DNA from: Saccharomonospora xinjiangensis XJ-54
GTDB lineage: Bacteria > Actinomycetota > Actinomycetes > Mycobacteriales > Pseudonocardiaceae
Reading direction: 5' to 3'
NCBI RefSeq assembly: GCF_000258175.1
Contig: NZ_JH636049.1
Location: 1,016,982-1,080,981, forward strand
Length of the DNA: 64,000 nt
In this document: one piece after another, positions 17,373 through 26,561 of the stretch
Layout: each line of letters starts with the position of its first letter
How positions within the stretch are numbered: position 1 is the stretch's first letter
The notes under the pieces: model-generated
The model's input: the letters and a program-made list of their open reading frames with translations, nothing else
What the model was told of the DNA's origin: nothing
The model's database searches: none
Program-made: the position numbers and the translations under genes

Positions 17373-18517
17373 AGGGCGGCCGCCCAGCGCACGAGTTCGG
17401 AGAACTGCTCGGCGAGGCGGTGTTCGGCCGTGCCGACCGGGTCCTTGAAGAAGAACGCCAGCGACGCCAGCGGGCCTTCCTGTCCTGCGGCGTGAGCGGC
17501 GGCCGTGAAGCGGGCCAGGTCGAGCACCAGCGGCGCGGCGAGCGACGAATCGTAGCCGGTCCAGGTGAACTGCATGCTCATGCGCGTTCCGAGGAAACCC
17601 TCGAACGACACGTGGTCCCACGCGATCTTCTGCTCGCCGAGGTCGGGAACGTTGTCGATGTGCAGGGGTGCCGTGACCTCGCCGCCGAGCAACGTCGCCA
17701 ATCCTCGGCCCTTGGACGCGAGCTTGCTGCCTGCGTGCTCGGCGTCGGCCAGCGTCATCCCGTCACCTCCGCCGAGCAGGTTGGTACCCGCCCACGAGCG
17801 CACGGCGAGGCCACGCGTGGTGAACATGGGCGCGAGCGTGCTGCGCACCAGGGTTTCGCCGGTCTTGCCGTCCGATCCCGCGTACGGCAGGCGCCGCTGC
17901 CGTGCCAGCTCTTCCAGCGCGGGCAGCCGGACCCCTCTCGACGGCGTGAAATCGACGAAGGGGCAGCCCGCCCGCAGCGCCGCGTAGGCCGCGACCGAAC
18001 TCGGCGGCAGCACCGTCCTGCCTGGCACGGCCATGGCCGCCTCCAGCGCGGCGAGGTCGTCGTGTTCGGGCAGCGCGGGAAACACTGGCTCCGTCGAGGA
18101 CACGTTGACCACCACGACCCTGGCGAGGTCGTACTGTCGCGCGAACGCGGTGATGTCGGCCGCGAGCTTCTGTGCCGCTTCGGCTTGCGTTCCCGCGTGC
18201 GTCGCCGGGTGGTAGCCGTACCGGATCTGGGATTCCACATCGGACAGAGCGGGCCGCACGGCCTCGACGACCCGGTGCGGGATCACGCCCGACTCGGCGA
18301 GCAGTTCGGCCCGCTTGTCGAGGCTTGTGTCAACGATGTCGTGGCCACCGACGTGCAGCTCGTCCCACTCCGGCAGCCCGGCGTCGGCGAACTCCCGCAG
18401 CGCGCTGACACATCCGGCTGGAGCGGCGATACCGGACCGCAACGCGAACAGACCCGTGATCGCCGTGGTCGCGACCGAACCCCGGGCACCGATCAACCAC
18501 AACCCTGTGGGCGCCAT
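17369..18517 (-). CDS. Inositol-3-phosphate synthase family protein
   Basis: 382-residue protein of the myo-inositol-1-phosphate synthase family, which isomerises glucose 6-phosphate to inositol 3-phosphate with NAD+. The NAD loop is LIGARGSVATTAITG (residues 7-21). Later landmarks are VVNVSSTEP, PFVDFTPSRGV, AGSDGKTGETLVRSTLAP and LHIDNVPDLGEQKIAWDH. The Lys of GSDGKTGET is the expected catalytic lysine. ATG 18517 is chosen over GTG 18526 because GAGG lies at proper distance. It is probably a second, specialised copy beside a housekeeping ino1, and it takes the place that EboD (a dehydroquinate-synthase-like cyclase) holds in cyanobacterial ebo clusters. Confidence 0.85.
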   Translation of the reverse strand: MAPTGLWLIGARGSVATTAITGLFALRSGIAAPAGCVSALREFADAGLPEWDELHVGGHDIVDTSLDKRAELLAESGVIPHRVVEAVRPALSDVESQIRYGYHPATHAGTQAEAAQKLAADITAFARQYDLARVVVVNVSSTEPVFPALPEHDDLAALEAAMAVPGRTVLPPSSVAAYAALRAGCPFVDFTPSRGVRLPALEELARQRRLPYAGSDGKTGETLVRSTLAPMFTTRGLAVRSWAGTNLLGGGDGMTLADAEHAGSKLASKGRGLATLLGGEVTAPLHIDNVPDLGEQKIAWDHVSFEGFLGTRMSMQFTWTGYDSSLAAPLVLDLARFTAAAHAAGQEGPLASLAFFFKDPVGTAEHRLAEQFSELVRWAAAL

Positions 18518-18637
18518 GCTGCACACCTCAGTTTCCTCGTCCTCGTTCGCGGCGGGCCTCGCGCCGCCCTGCCCTGCCTGCCTTGCCCTGTCCCGTCACG
18601 CTCCCCCGGCGTCCGCCGTGCGATGTATCCCTGGAGA

Positions 18638-18681
18638 CTCCCCGGTGGGCGCCCGCCGCGCCGCACGCACCCACCGGGGAG
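18638..18681 (-). terminator. Terminator after the ThuA/sugar-dehydrogenase gene
   Basis: 12-bp stem CTCCCCGGTGGG / CCCACCGGGGAG separated by 20 nt, just downstream of the giant gene's stop codon. It suggests that the inositol synthase-ebo genes have their own transcript or receive partial readthrough. Confidence 0.6.
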
Positions 18682-18685
18682 ACGA

Positions 18686-21600
18686 TCACGACACGCCGGG
18701 CAACGGCGCGCTGCCATCGAGATCGCCGATCAGGGCTCGCCCGTCCCGCACCAGCACCTCCCTCACGGCGCTGTCCGGGACGCGCTCGGCCGTCTGGACG
18801 AACGACTCCAGAGCACGCAGTGCCTGCCGGTGACGGTCGCGGTCGAGTGCGAGGTCGGCCTGCGCCAGATCCGCCAGCAGCCTGACCTTCCCCGCCCGCG
18901 ACAGCCGGTCGTCGCCCGCGAACCGGTACACCAGCGCCCGCGCGTCGTCGATCGACGTCGTCGAAACGAAGGTCAGCGTGTGCTCGGCGGTGTTGCCCGC
19001 CCTGTCCGTGGCCTCCACGGTGATCGTGTGCTCGCCGAGGTCCAGCGTGTGCAGCGGCACCGTGGTGCTCGGCTCCAGTTCCGCACCGTCGAGCCGAGCC
19101 GAGGCCGACGAGATACCGGACGTGGCATCGCGTGCCTGCCAGGACACGGCGAGGTCCTCCGCATCGCCGTAGACGACGCCGTCGGCGACCCCGCTGACAA
19201 GAACGACCGGGGCGGTCCCGTCGATCGCGACGGTGACGGCCTTGTCGGTCTCGACGTTGCCTGCCCTGTCCACGGCGCGGTAGAGCATCGTGTGCTCACC
19301 GTCGCCGCTGATCACGACCGGCTCGGTGTAGGGCGTCCAGTCACCGCCGTCGAGGCTGTACTCGATGCGCTCGACGCCGGAGCCGGAATCCGTTGCCGTC
19401 AGCGTCACCCCGACCGCTCCCGCGTGCCATCCTCCGGCACCGGGTTCGGCGAACGACGCCTCCGTGACGGGGGCCGTGGTGTCCAGTTCCTTGATCTGAA
19501 CGTCACGGAACGACACGTCGTCACCGTCGCCGTGGTTCTGAAGCCCCACGAAACCCGTAGTCAGATCGCGTCCAGGATCGGTGCTGACGAACTCGTTGAT
19601 CAGCGTTCCGTTGAGATACACCGTGATCGTCTGATCGCGGACCACGATCTCGTAGGAGTTCCATTCGCCGGGAGGGTTGAGCGCGGCGTCCCGTGCCGCC
19701 AGATCGGCCGACTGGAACCCGTAGATCGCGCCGGTGGTCTTCTCCGGGGCGTCCGTGGCGTCGATCTGGATCTCGTAGCCCTGGTTCACCGCGATCCACG
19801 GGTCGTCGCCAGGGTCGGGGAACCCGACGAACACACCGGAGTTGTCGTCACCGGCCATCTTCCAGTCGAGCTTGAGGCTGTAGGAGCCGAACTCCTCGCC
19901 GAACCACAGCAGCCCCATGCCGCCGACCGAGGAGATGGTGCAGTTCTCACCGAGTTCGAACGAGCCGGGACCGGCCTGATGCCAGCCTGCGAGCGAGGAG
20001 GCGGTGCCGTCGAACAGCATCCGGTAGCCCTCCTCTGGCTGTGCGGGCTCGCAGTCGGCAGGCGGGGTACCGGGTTGGGCGACGCCGTCTCCGGCGACGT
20101 GGAGAGCGTCCACGTCGAACAATCCTCCACCGGCCTGGCCGCGGAAGACCAGGAACAGCGGCCCCCTCTCACCCGGATCGGTGACAGCGATCGGACCGAT
20201 CTCCGTGTAGTTGTCGTACCCGCCGGTGTTGGGCACCTCCACCGTGTGCACCACGGGGCCGTCGGCCGCGCCGATCCTCGCCTCGATCGTGCCGCCCGCA
20301 CCGCCGGAGGAGACCCGGTAGGTGATGCCGTCCACGCCGCCGAGGTCGGCGGGTTCGAGCTTGATCCAGTCGCCGTCGTCGATGTAGCCGACCCGCTTGC
20401 CGCCACTGGCGCCGCCCGCGTTCACGACCTGCACGCCGCTCAACTCGGTGAAGTACTCGGCCTGCTTGGTCTTCGGCTGGAGCACGACCTCGTCGGAGCC
20501 CTCCAGCGCGGGCACATCACCGGAACCCGTGTCGGTGTAGCGCGCGTTGAGGACGCCGAAGATGTTCGCGTCGAGTCCGTGGCCCTCGTCGGCCGGAGTC
20601 TCGATGACGCCCTCGCACCCGGTCGCCCTCGACAGCGGGTGGCCGTGGTTGTCGTGGCCGAGGATGTACTCGACCGTGACCTTCGAGCAGTCGATCTCGC
20701 CGTCCTCGGCGTCCGTGACGCTCACCGTGAACGGCACGGTGTCGCCGAAGCCGAAGAACCCGCCGTCGGCCGGTGTTTCGAGTGTGACGACCGGAGCGGT
20801 GTTGCCCACGGTCACCACAACACCGGCGCTCCCGGTCAGTCCGGTGCTGTCGGTCACCGACAGCTTGGCGCTGTACTGGCCCTTCTCGGTGTAGGTGTGG
20901 GTCACGGGACCCGCATCGGTCGCGTCGGTCTGGCCGTCGCCGTCAAAGTCCCAGGCGTAGGCCAGCTCGTCGCCGTCGGCATCCGTCGTGCCGGAGGGGT
21001 CGAACGTGACCCGAAGCGGCGCCGGACCCGACGTCACGTCGGCCGACAGCGACACCTGCGGCGTGCGGTTGCCCAACGTGTAATCGATGCGGTAGACCGC
21101 CGAGTCCGGTGCGCCACCGAAGTAGCCGCTGCCGTAGTCCAGCACGTACAGCGAACCTTCGGGACCGAACTCGATGTTCATCGGCCTTCGCAGCTGCATC
21201 GAGTCGAAGAACGGCTCGATGGCGCCACGTTCACCGTTCTCGCCGACCTCGATCGTCTTGATCCACCCTCGGTCCCATTCGTAGGCGAAGTTCTTGCCGT
21301 CGTAGAACTCAGGGAACTTCGTGGCCGAGTCCAGGCCGGGGTCGAAGTGATAGACCGGACCGCCCATGGGCGACTCGCCGCCCGTGCCGAACTCCGGAAC
21401 CGACCCGCCGTCGTACGGAATCCACGCGGGCTGCGCGGGCGGCAGTTCGGTGAGGCCCGTGTTGTGCGGGCTGTCGTTGACCGGCGCGGAGCAGTCGAAC
21501 GCCTCACCGGAGGTTCCGCTCGCGAAGTCGTAGTCGCGGTACGGCTGGTTGTCTCCCACGCAGTAGGGCCAGCCGTAGTTGCCCGGCCCCTTCACGAGGT

Positions 21601-23269
21601 TGAACTCCACAGTGCCTGCCGGACCCCGGTCGGGGTTCGCCGATCCCGCGTCCGGCCCGTAGTCACCGACGTACAGCCAGCCGGTCTCGCGGTCCACGGC
21701 GAACCGGAACGGATTGCGGAAACCCATCGCGTAGATCTCAGGGCGGGTCTTCTCCGTTCCGGGCTCGAACAGGTTGCCCTCGGGGATCGTGTAGCCGCCG
21801 TCCTCGCTCACCGTGATCCGCAGGATCTTGCCGCGCAGATCGTCGGTGTTGCCCGCACTGCGCTGAGCGTCGAACGCGGGATTGCGGTCGGAGCGCTCGT
21901 CGATCGGTGTGTACCCATCCGAGGCGAACGGGTTCGTGTCGTCCCCTGTGGACAGCAAGAGGTTGCCATCGGCGTCGAAGTCGATCTCCCCACCGGCGTG
22001 GCAGCAAATGCCCCTGTCGGCAGGCACCTGGAGAATCCGCTGTTCACTGGCCAGATCGAGTGTGCCGGAGTCGGTGAGCTTGAAGCGCGACAGCTGGTTG
22101 TGCCCCGCGTACGGCGCGAAGTCCTCTGGCGTCCCGTTCTCCGGGGCGTCCCCGGACGGCGTGTCCAGCGGGGGCGCGTAGTAGAGGTAGACCCAGCGGT
22201 TGGTCTCGAAGTCCGGATCGACGGCGATGCCCTGGAGCCCGTCCTCGTCGTGGTTGTAGACGTCGAGGTTCGCCGCGACGCTCGTGTTGCCGTCGGGCGT
22301 GGTCAGGAAGACGCGGCCGTCGCGAGAGGTGTGGAGCACCCTGCGGTCCGGCAGCACAGCCAGCGCGATGGGCTCACCCGTGACGGCCTCGCCCTTGGCC
22401 AGGGTGATCTGGTCGAAGTCGCCGTCGGCCGGAGGTTCGGCGCCGGGGTCCTCGGAGGTGGAGCAGTCGGCGTCGGCGAGCCCCGCCGCGTACCGGATGC
22501 CGCCCGCGAGGTGGGACAGGAATTCGGGTTCGCCGTAGGACTCGGCGGTGTGGCCGCCTCCGGTGTACCAGGCTCGGCCGCCGCTGTTCTCGTGGCACCA
22601 GGCGATCGGGTGGTCGTCACCCATCGCCCCGGAGCCGGGGTCATAGCTTTCCTCGTCGAGCGAGGCCAGCACGTGCACGTCCTGCCTCGGATTCTCGCGG
22701 TAGTTGTACCACTCGTCGGTACGCGTCCACTGGTACGGAAGGTCCGCTGTGGACGGATGCTGGCGGTCCTCGACGTTGACGACCGCTTCCTGGATGCGCG
22801 GGTGGGAGTCGAACCAGGCGCCCACCAGATCGCCGTACCAGGGCCAGTCGTACTCGGTGTCCGACGCGGCATGCACACCCACATAGCCGCCGCCCGCCTC
22901 CACGTAACGCTCGAAGGCGGCCTGTTGTTCGGAGTTCAGGACGTCGCCGGTGGTGGAAAGCCACACGACGGCGTCGTAACCGGCGAGGTTGTCGTCGGTG
23001 AAGACCGAGGCGTCCTCCGTGGCGTCCACGGAGAAGTGGTGCTCGGCCCCCAACTCCTCGATGGCCGCGATCCCCGCCGGAATCGAGTCGTGCCGGAAAC
23101 CCGCGGTCTTGGAGAAGACGAGAACGCTGGCTTCCTCGTGCTGGACTTGTCGCTGGTCGGCGGCCGCGGTGAAGCCACCGAGCCCCGTGCTCAACGCCAG
23201 CGCCGCGACCCCGGCCTTCCAGCCGCGTCGTGACGCCCCGCTCACCCTGGTACTACTGCCTCGTCGCAC
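18686..23269 (-). CDS. Secreted multidomain ThuA / PQQ-type sugar dehydrogenase / PKD / CBM6 / DUF1080 protein
   Basis: 1527-residue exported protein. A signal peptide (residues 1-37, ending FTAAADQ) is followed by a ThuA domain (~46-267; VLVFSKTAGFRHDSI, YVGVHAASDTEYDW), a glucose/sorbosone-dehydrogenase beta-propeller (~292-735; GLQGIAVDPDF, CCHAGGEIDFDADGNL, NYGWPYC), a PKD domain (~736-822), a CBM6-like module (~935-1060; GYIDDGDWIKLE), a DUF1080 keto-glycoside hydrolase-like domain (~1080-1260; YRMLFDGT...GWH), two Ig-like repeats and a C-terminal FIVAR-like helical domain (~1436-1515). Together they suggest extracellular binding and oxidation or cleavage of a glycoside. GTG 23269 has GAGGAG ~10 nt upstream. 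The position between the dehydrogenase and the inositol synthase implies that it feeds or finishes the cluster's pathway. Confidence 0.85.
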   Translation of the reverse strand: MRRGSSTRVSGASRRGWKAGVAALALSTGLGGFTAAADQRQVQHEEASVLVFSKTAGFRHDSIPAGIAAIEELGAEHHFSVDATEDASVFTDDNLAGYDAVVWLSTTGDVLNSEQQAAFERYVEAGGGYVGVHAASDTEYDWPWYGDLVGAWFDSHPRIQEAVVNVEDRQHPSTADLPYQWTRTDEWYNYRENPRQDVHVLASLDEESYDPGSGAMGDDHPIAWCHENSGGRAWYTGGGHTAESYGEPEFLSHLAGGIRYAAGLADADCSTSEDPGAEPPADGDFDQITLAKGEAVTGEPIALAVLPDRRVLHTSRDGRVFLTTPDGNTSVAANLDVYNHDEDGLQGIAVDPDFETNRWVYLYYAPPLDTPSGDAPENGTPEDFAPYAGHNQLSRFKLTDSGTLDLASEQRILQVPADRGICCHAGGEIDFDADGNLLLSTGDDTNPFASDGYTPIDERSDRNPAFDAQRSAGNTDDLRGKILRITVSEDGGYTIPEGNLFEPGTEKTRPEIYAMGFRNPFRFAVDRETGWLYVGDYGPDAGSANPDRGPAGTVEFNLVKGPGNYGWPYCVGDNQPYRDYDFASGTSGEAFDCSAPVNDSPHNTGLTELPPAQPAWIPYDGGSVPEFGTGGESPMGGPVYHFDPGLDSATKFPEFYDGKNFAYEWDRGWIKTIEVGENGERGAIEPFFDSMQLRRPMNIEFGPEGSLYVLDYGSGYFGGAPDSAVYRIDYTLGNRTPQVSLSADVTSGPAPLRVTFDPSGTTDADGDELAYAWDFDGDGQTDATDAGPVTHTYTEKGQYSAKLSVTDSTGLTGSAGVVVTVGNTAPVVTLETPADGGFFGFGDTVPFTVSVTDAEDGEIDCSKVTVEYILGHDNHGHPLSRATGCEGVIETPADEGHGLDANIFGVLNARYTDTGSGDVPALEGSDEVVLQPKTKQAEYFTELSGVQVVNAGGASGGKRVGYIDDGDWIKLEPADLGGVDGITYRVSSGGAGGTIEARIGAADGPVVHTVEVPNTGGYDNYTEIGPIAVTDPGERGPLFLVFRGQAGGGLFDVDALHVAGDGVAQPGTPPADCEPAQPEEGYRMLFDGTASSLAGWHQAGPGSFELGENCTISSVGGMGLLWFGEEFGSYSLKLDWKMAGDDNSGVFVGFPDPGDDPWIAVNQGYEIQIDATDAPEKTTGAIYGFQSADLAARDAALNPPGEWNSYEIVVRDQTITVYLNGTLINEFVSTDPGRDLTTGFVGLQNHGDGDDVSFRDVQIKELDTTAPVTEASFAEPGAGGWHAGAVGVTLTATDSGSGVERIEYSLDGGDWTPYTEPVVISGDGEHTMLYRAVDRAGNVETDKAVTVAIDGTAPVVLVSGVADGVVYGDAEDLAVSWQARDATSGISSASARLDGAELEPSTTVPLHTLDLGEHTITVEATDRAGNTAEHTLTFVSTTSIDDARALVYRFAGDDRLSRAGKVRLLADLAQADLALDRDRHRQALRALESFVQTAERVPDSAVREVLVRDGRALIGDLDGSAPLPGVS

Positions 23270-23318
23270 TGGTACCTACTCCTCGTCGCCAACGGGGGGG
23301 GACCTTCTCGGTCCTCGG

Positions 23319-24485
23319 CTACACCGTGATGTACGTCGATCCGTTCTCCGCGCTCCGCTCGACCGCCTCCAGCACCCGCTGCACGCGCAGGCCGTCGGCG
23401 AAACCGGGCTCAGGTGGTGTGCCCGCCTCGATCGCGACGAGCAGATCCGCGATCTCGTGCGTGAAGGTGTGCTCGTAGCCGAGCACATGCCCCGGCGGCC
23501 ACCAGGCACCGGCGTAGGGATGAGTGGGTTCGGTGACGACGATCCGGCGGAAACCTCCGGTCTCCGGCGGCTCCTGCCCGTCGTGGAACCACAGCTCGTT
23601 CATCGATTCCAGGTCGAACGCGAGGCTGCCCCTCGATCCGTTGATCTCGATCCGCAACGCGTTCTTACGGCCCAGCGCGTACCGGGTGGCCTCGAAGGTG
23701 CCCACCGCGCCGGACGAGAACCGCGCGGTGAACACCGCGCAGTCATCCACCGTGACGTTTTCGGTGCCACCGGCGCCCTGAGAAGGCCGCTGCCGTACGA
23801 ACGTCTCGGTCAGCCCGGACACGCCCGTGATCGTCTGACCCGACACGTACTGCGTGGCGTCGATGATGTGCGCGCCGATGTCGCCGAGCGCGCCGGAACC
23901 GGCCTGTTCCTTCCGCAACCGCCACGTCATCGGCGACTCGGCGTCGGAAAGCCAGTCCTGAAGGTACGCCGCCCGCACGTGGCGCAGTTCCCCCATCCTG
24001 CCTTCGGCCACCAGCCTCCGCGCCAGCGCGAGCGCGGGCACCCTCCGGTAGTTGAACGCCACCATCGAGAACACGCCGCGCTGACGAGCCCGCTCGGCGG
24101 CCTCGACCATGCGCTCGGCCTCGTCCACCGTGTTCGCCAGCGGCTTCTCGCACAGCACGTGCTTGCCTGCCTCAAGCGCCGCGATGGCGATCTCGGCATG
24201 CGTGTCGCCGGGCGTGCAGATGTCCACGAGGTCCACGTCGTCGCGTTCCACGAGCGCCCGCCAGTCGGTGGCCGACTCTGCCCAGCCCATGCGCTCGGCC
24301 GCCTGTGCCGTGCGTTCGGGGTCTCGGCCGCCGAGCACCACCATCCTCGGGGTGCGCGGCACGTCGAAGAACCGGGCGACACTGCGCCACGCATGCGAAT
24401 GCACGGCGCCCATGAAGGCGTGGCCCACCATGGCGACCCCGAGTGAGGGCCGCCTGCCGTCGTTGCTGCTTGCCTGTTCAGTCAC
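23319..24485 (-). CDS. Gfo/Idh/MocA-family oxidoreductase
   Basis: 388-residue NAD(P)-dependent oxidoreductase. The nucleotide loop is VAMVGHAFMGAVHSHAW near residue 18, the family lysine is in VLCEKPLA, and the C-terminal half has the usual GALGDIGAHIIDATQYVSG segment (His of the catalytic dyad). Family members oxidise or reduce hydroxyl groups of inositol, glucose or other sugars. GTG 24485 is the start that gives the conserved N-terminus; the longer frame upstream is unlikely. No strong ribosome site is seen. It is the first gene of the ebo-like block and could act as an inositol or keto-sugar dehydrogenase. Confidence 0.85.
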   Translation of the reverse strand: MTEQASSNDGRRPSLGVAMVGHAFMGAVHSHAWRSVARFFDVPRTPRMVVLGGRDPERTAQAAERMGWAESATDWRALVERDDVDLVDICTPGDTHAEIAIAALEAGKHVLCEKPLANTVDEAERMVEAAERARQRGVFSMVAFNYRRVPALALARRLVAEGRMGELRHVRAAYLQDWLSDAESPMTWRLRKEQAGSGALGDIGAHIIDATQYVSGQTITGVSGLTETFVRQRPSQGAGGTENVTVDDCAVFTARFSSGAVGTFEATRYALGRKNALRIEINGSRGSLAFDLESMNELWFHDGQEPPETGGFRRIVVTEPTHPYAGAWWPPGHVLGYEHTFTHEIADLLVAIEAGTPPEPGFADGLRVQRVLEAVERSAENGSTYITV

Positions 24486-24821
24486 GAGTCGAAACCCAAC
24501 GTCAGATTCGCTTTTCCTTGGTGACCACCGCCGGCTCGCCGAAGGTTCGGCCTGCGGAGCGGGTTCGGCCTGCCCGGCCACACTCGCGTGCCCTCCCGAC
24601 CGGGAAGGCGGGTGGTCGGCGCCGAGGGGTTGTGGTCTGGTCCACGCGTGGTGAGCCGGGGCTGGGTGCTCACTTCGCCGCTTGTCGCGTGCAGACTTAA
24701 ATCCATTTCAGCCCCACTTTCTCCGCTGGCATGCAAAAGTAGGGCTGCGTCGTGTCGCCGTCAAGCGGCCAGGTGGGCCATCAGGGGATGATCCGCGCCG
24801 AAACGGTGCGTGACCAGGGCG
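24486..24821. other. 336-bp intergenic region, probable promoter of the ebo-like block
   Basis: This non-coding stretch separates GT39 from the first gene of the block. It contains an AT-rich patch around 24695-24740 (on the minus strand TTTTGCATG ... GGATTTAAGTCTG) that could hold a promoter. No clean -35/-10 pair, operator palindrome or terminator could be assigned. A small open frame (24482-24736, minus) has atypical codon use and is not called. Confidence 0.4.
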
Positions 24822-26297
24822 TCACCACTTGAAGGTCATGTGCCGGAAGGAGGGCCACAACTCGGCCCACGTCGCCCCGCGCTCCTCGCACAACCAGATG
24901 GGAGCACCCTGGTTGTCGTTGTTGACCTCGTGCCCGTTGTCCACGGTGCCGATCAGCCGCACCCTGCCGAAGTACTCTTCAAGGCGGTCGCGGCTCCCAC
25001 CGACGAACAGGGTGAGCGGAGCGTCCTCCGGCGGCGAGCCGAAATACCAGTAGCCGCGCCCGCCGCTGTGAGCCTCGGGAAGACCGGGCTCGAACTTCTC
25101 GATCGCCGCCGCCTGCCAGTAGGTCTCCGTGACGATCGTGGTCGCCGCCCGCTGCTCCTGCGGCAGCGCGGCGTATGCCGACGCCACGCTCTCAGCGACC
25201 TGCGGCCAGCCGAACTCCTCCAGCTCCATGTTCATCGGATCGTACGGCTGCCCCGCGTACGCCGAGATCGGCTTCACCGGCAGCCAGCTCACGGCCACCA
25301 GCGCCGACACCGCGTAGGCCAGTGCCACAGCGGGCCGCCACCGCGACGTGAGCACCCTGTCGAGTTCAACGGCCGACGCCGCGAAGCACAGGGCGAACAT
25401 GCCGCCGACGTAGTACGGCCGCCCCGAGGACGCCCAGAACACCGCCGTCACACCGAGCACGGTCAGCCCGAGGAACCGGTACGCGCGCAGCCTCGGCGAC
25501 CGCAGCAACCACCACACGCCGAGCACCACGAGCACCGCTCCCACGCCGTACCCGGCCTGTTCCAGTGCCATCGGCAGGAATGTGACGCGCCCACCCGCGT
25601 ACGACACCTCACCGGCGACGATGCGGTTCATCTCCAGCTGCGGCCAGCCGTTGGCCGCCTGCCACACCAGGGTCGGCACGCACGCGGCCGCCGCCACCGC
25701 ACCGCCTGCCCACAGTAACGGCCGCCTCACGAGGTCCCTCGGCCCGAGCAGCAACGCGGACACCACGACGACGGCCCAGAACACGGGAATCAGGAACTTC
25801 ACCTGAAGATCGATCGCGGTCACGAGTGCCGCCGCGAACAGCACGCGATCGTCGCGCACCCGCACCCAGCGGACCACGAGCCAGACGACGACCGTCCACA
25901 GGAAAGCGTCCACCATGTGGGTGGCGAGAATGTGCCCGGCACCGGCGAGCAGGAACGGCGAGCACGCATAAGCACCCGCAGCCATGACCTGAGCCCGTGT
26001 CCCACCCCCGAGTTCGCGGGCCGTCAGCCCGGCCACGACGATGCCCGCGCCGGTGAACAGCACCGCGGGCAGGCGGAACGCCAGCACGGAGTCGGGGAAC
26101 AGACTGTCCATCAGCAGCGCCAGAAGCGGCAGCAGCGGAGGCTGATCGGCATAACCCCAGTCGAGATGCCGCCCGGCGGCGATGAAGTACAACTCGTCAC
26201 CGTGATAGCCGTACCGGTTGCCGAATGCCAGCAGCACCACCATCGCGGCGCCGGCCACGAGACACACCGGGAGCCGGGCGAAGTGCGGGACGGCCAT
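24822..26297 (-). CDS. GT39-family membrane glycosyltransferase (ArnT/PMT-like)
   Basis: 491-residue polytopic membrane protein with ~10 hydrophobic segments. The first extracytoplasmic loop has the acidic motif YHGDELYF followed by AAGRHLDWGYADQPPLLP, typical of polyprenyl-phosphate-sugar dependent GT39/GT-C enzymes. The soluble C-terminal part (~from residue 395) ends in ...WPSFRHMTFKW. ATG 26297 follows a TAAGGT -10 hexamer by 8 nt, so the transcript may be leaderless; the longer frame to 26327 would start upstream of that promoter. It transfers a sugar from a lipid carrier to a protein, lipid or glycan; the acceptor is unknown. Confidence 0.83.
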   Translation of the reverse strand: MAVPHFARLPVCLVAGAAMVVLLAFGNRYGYHGDELYFIAAGRHLDWGYADQPPLLPLLALLMDSLFPDSVLAFRLPAVLFTGAGIVVAGLTARELGGGTRAQVMAAGAYACSPFLLAGAGHILATHMVDAFLWTVVVWLVVRWVRVRDDRVLFAAALVTAIDLQVKFLIPVFWAVVVVSALLLGPRDLVRRPLLWAGGAVAAAACVPTLVWQAANGWPQLEMNRIVAGEVSYAGGRVTFLPMALEQAGYGVGAVLVVLGVWWLLRSPRLRAYRFLGLTVLGVTAVFWASSGRPYYVGGMFALCFAASAVELDRVLTSRWRPAVALAYAVSALVAVSWLPVKPISAYAGQPYDPMNMELEEFGWPQVAESVASAYAALPQEQRAATTIVTETYWQAAAIEKFEPGLPEAHSGGRGYWYFGSPPEDAPLTLFVGGSRDRLEEYFGRVRLIGTVDNGHEVNNDNQGAPIWLCEERGATWAELWPSFRHMTFKW

Positions 26298-26519
26298 AGA
26301 CGAGAACCTTAGGGGAAGGAACCACACGGATCAGTAGTGATCTTTACCCACCCATGCGTTGCCGTGACTAGCCCGTTCGGACGTTCATGGTGCTCCGTGT
26401 GGACACCGGACTCCGATCGCCGCCGCTCTCGGACCGCGACGATCGGACGCGAGGCGACGGTCGGCACGAGGACACGACGATCACGGTGCCGTCAGGCAGG
26501 GGCCAGGCCGTGGCATGAC

Positions 26520-26555
26520 GGTGCCCCGCGGCGGCGTGAACCACCGCAGGGCACC
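26520..26555 (-). terminator. Terminator downstream of lpdA
   Basis: Stem GGTGCCC / GGGCACC extended inward by imperfect pairing (CGCGG with CCACCGC), located just after the lpdA stop on the minus strand. Confidence 0.5.
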
Positions 26556-26561
26556 ACTCCA

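Noticed and set aside
17420-23233. Very long plus-strand open frame (1937 codons) opposite the secreted protein and inositol synthase
   Set aside because: It is a shadow of high-GC codon use on the other strand: no family motifs, no ribosome site, and it crosses two genes with clear domains.
24482-24736. 84-codon minus frame ending at the start of the Gfo/Idh gene
   Set aside because: Mixed codon use with an AT-rich start and no domain; more likely promoter region.
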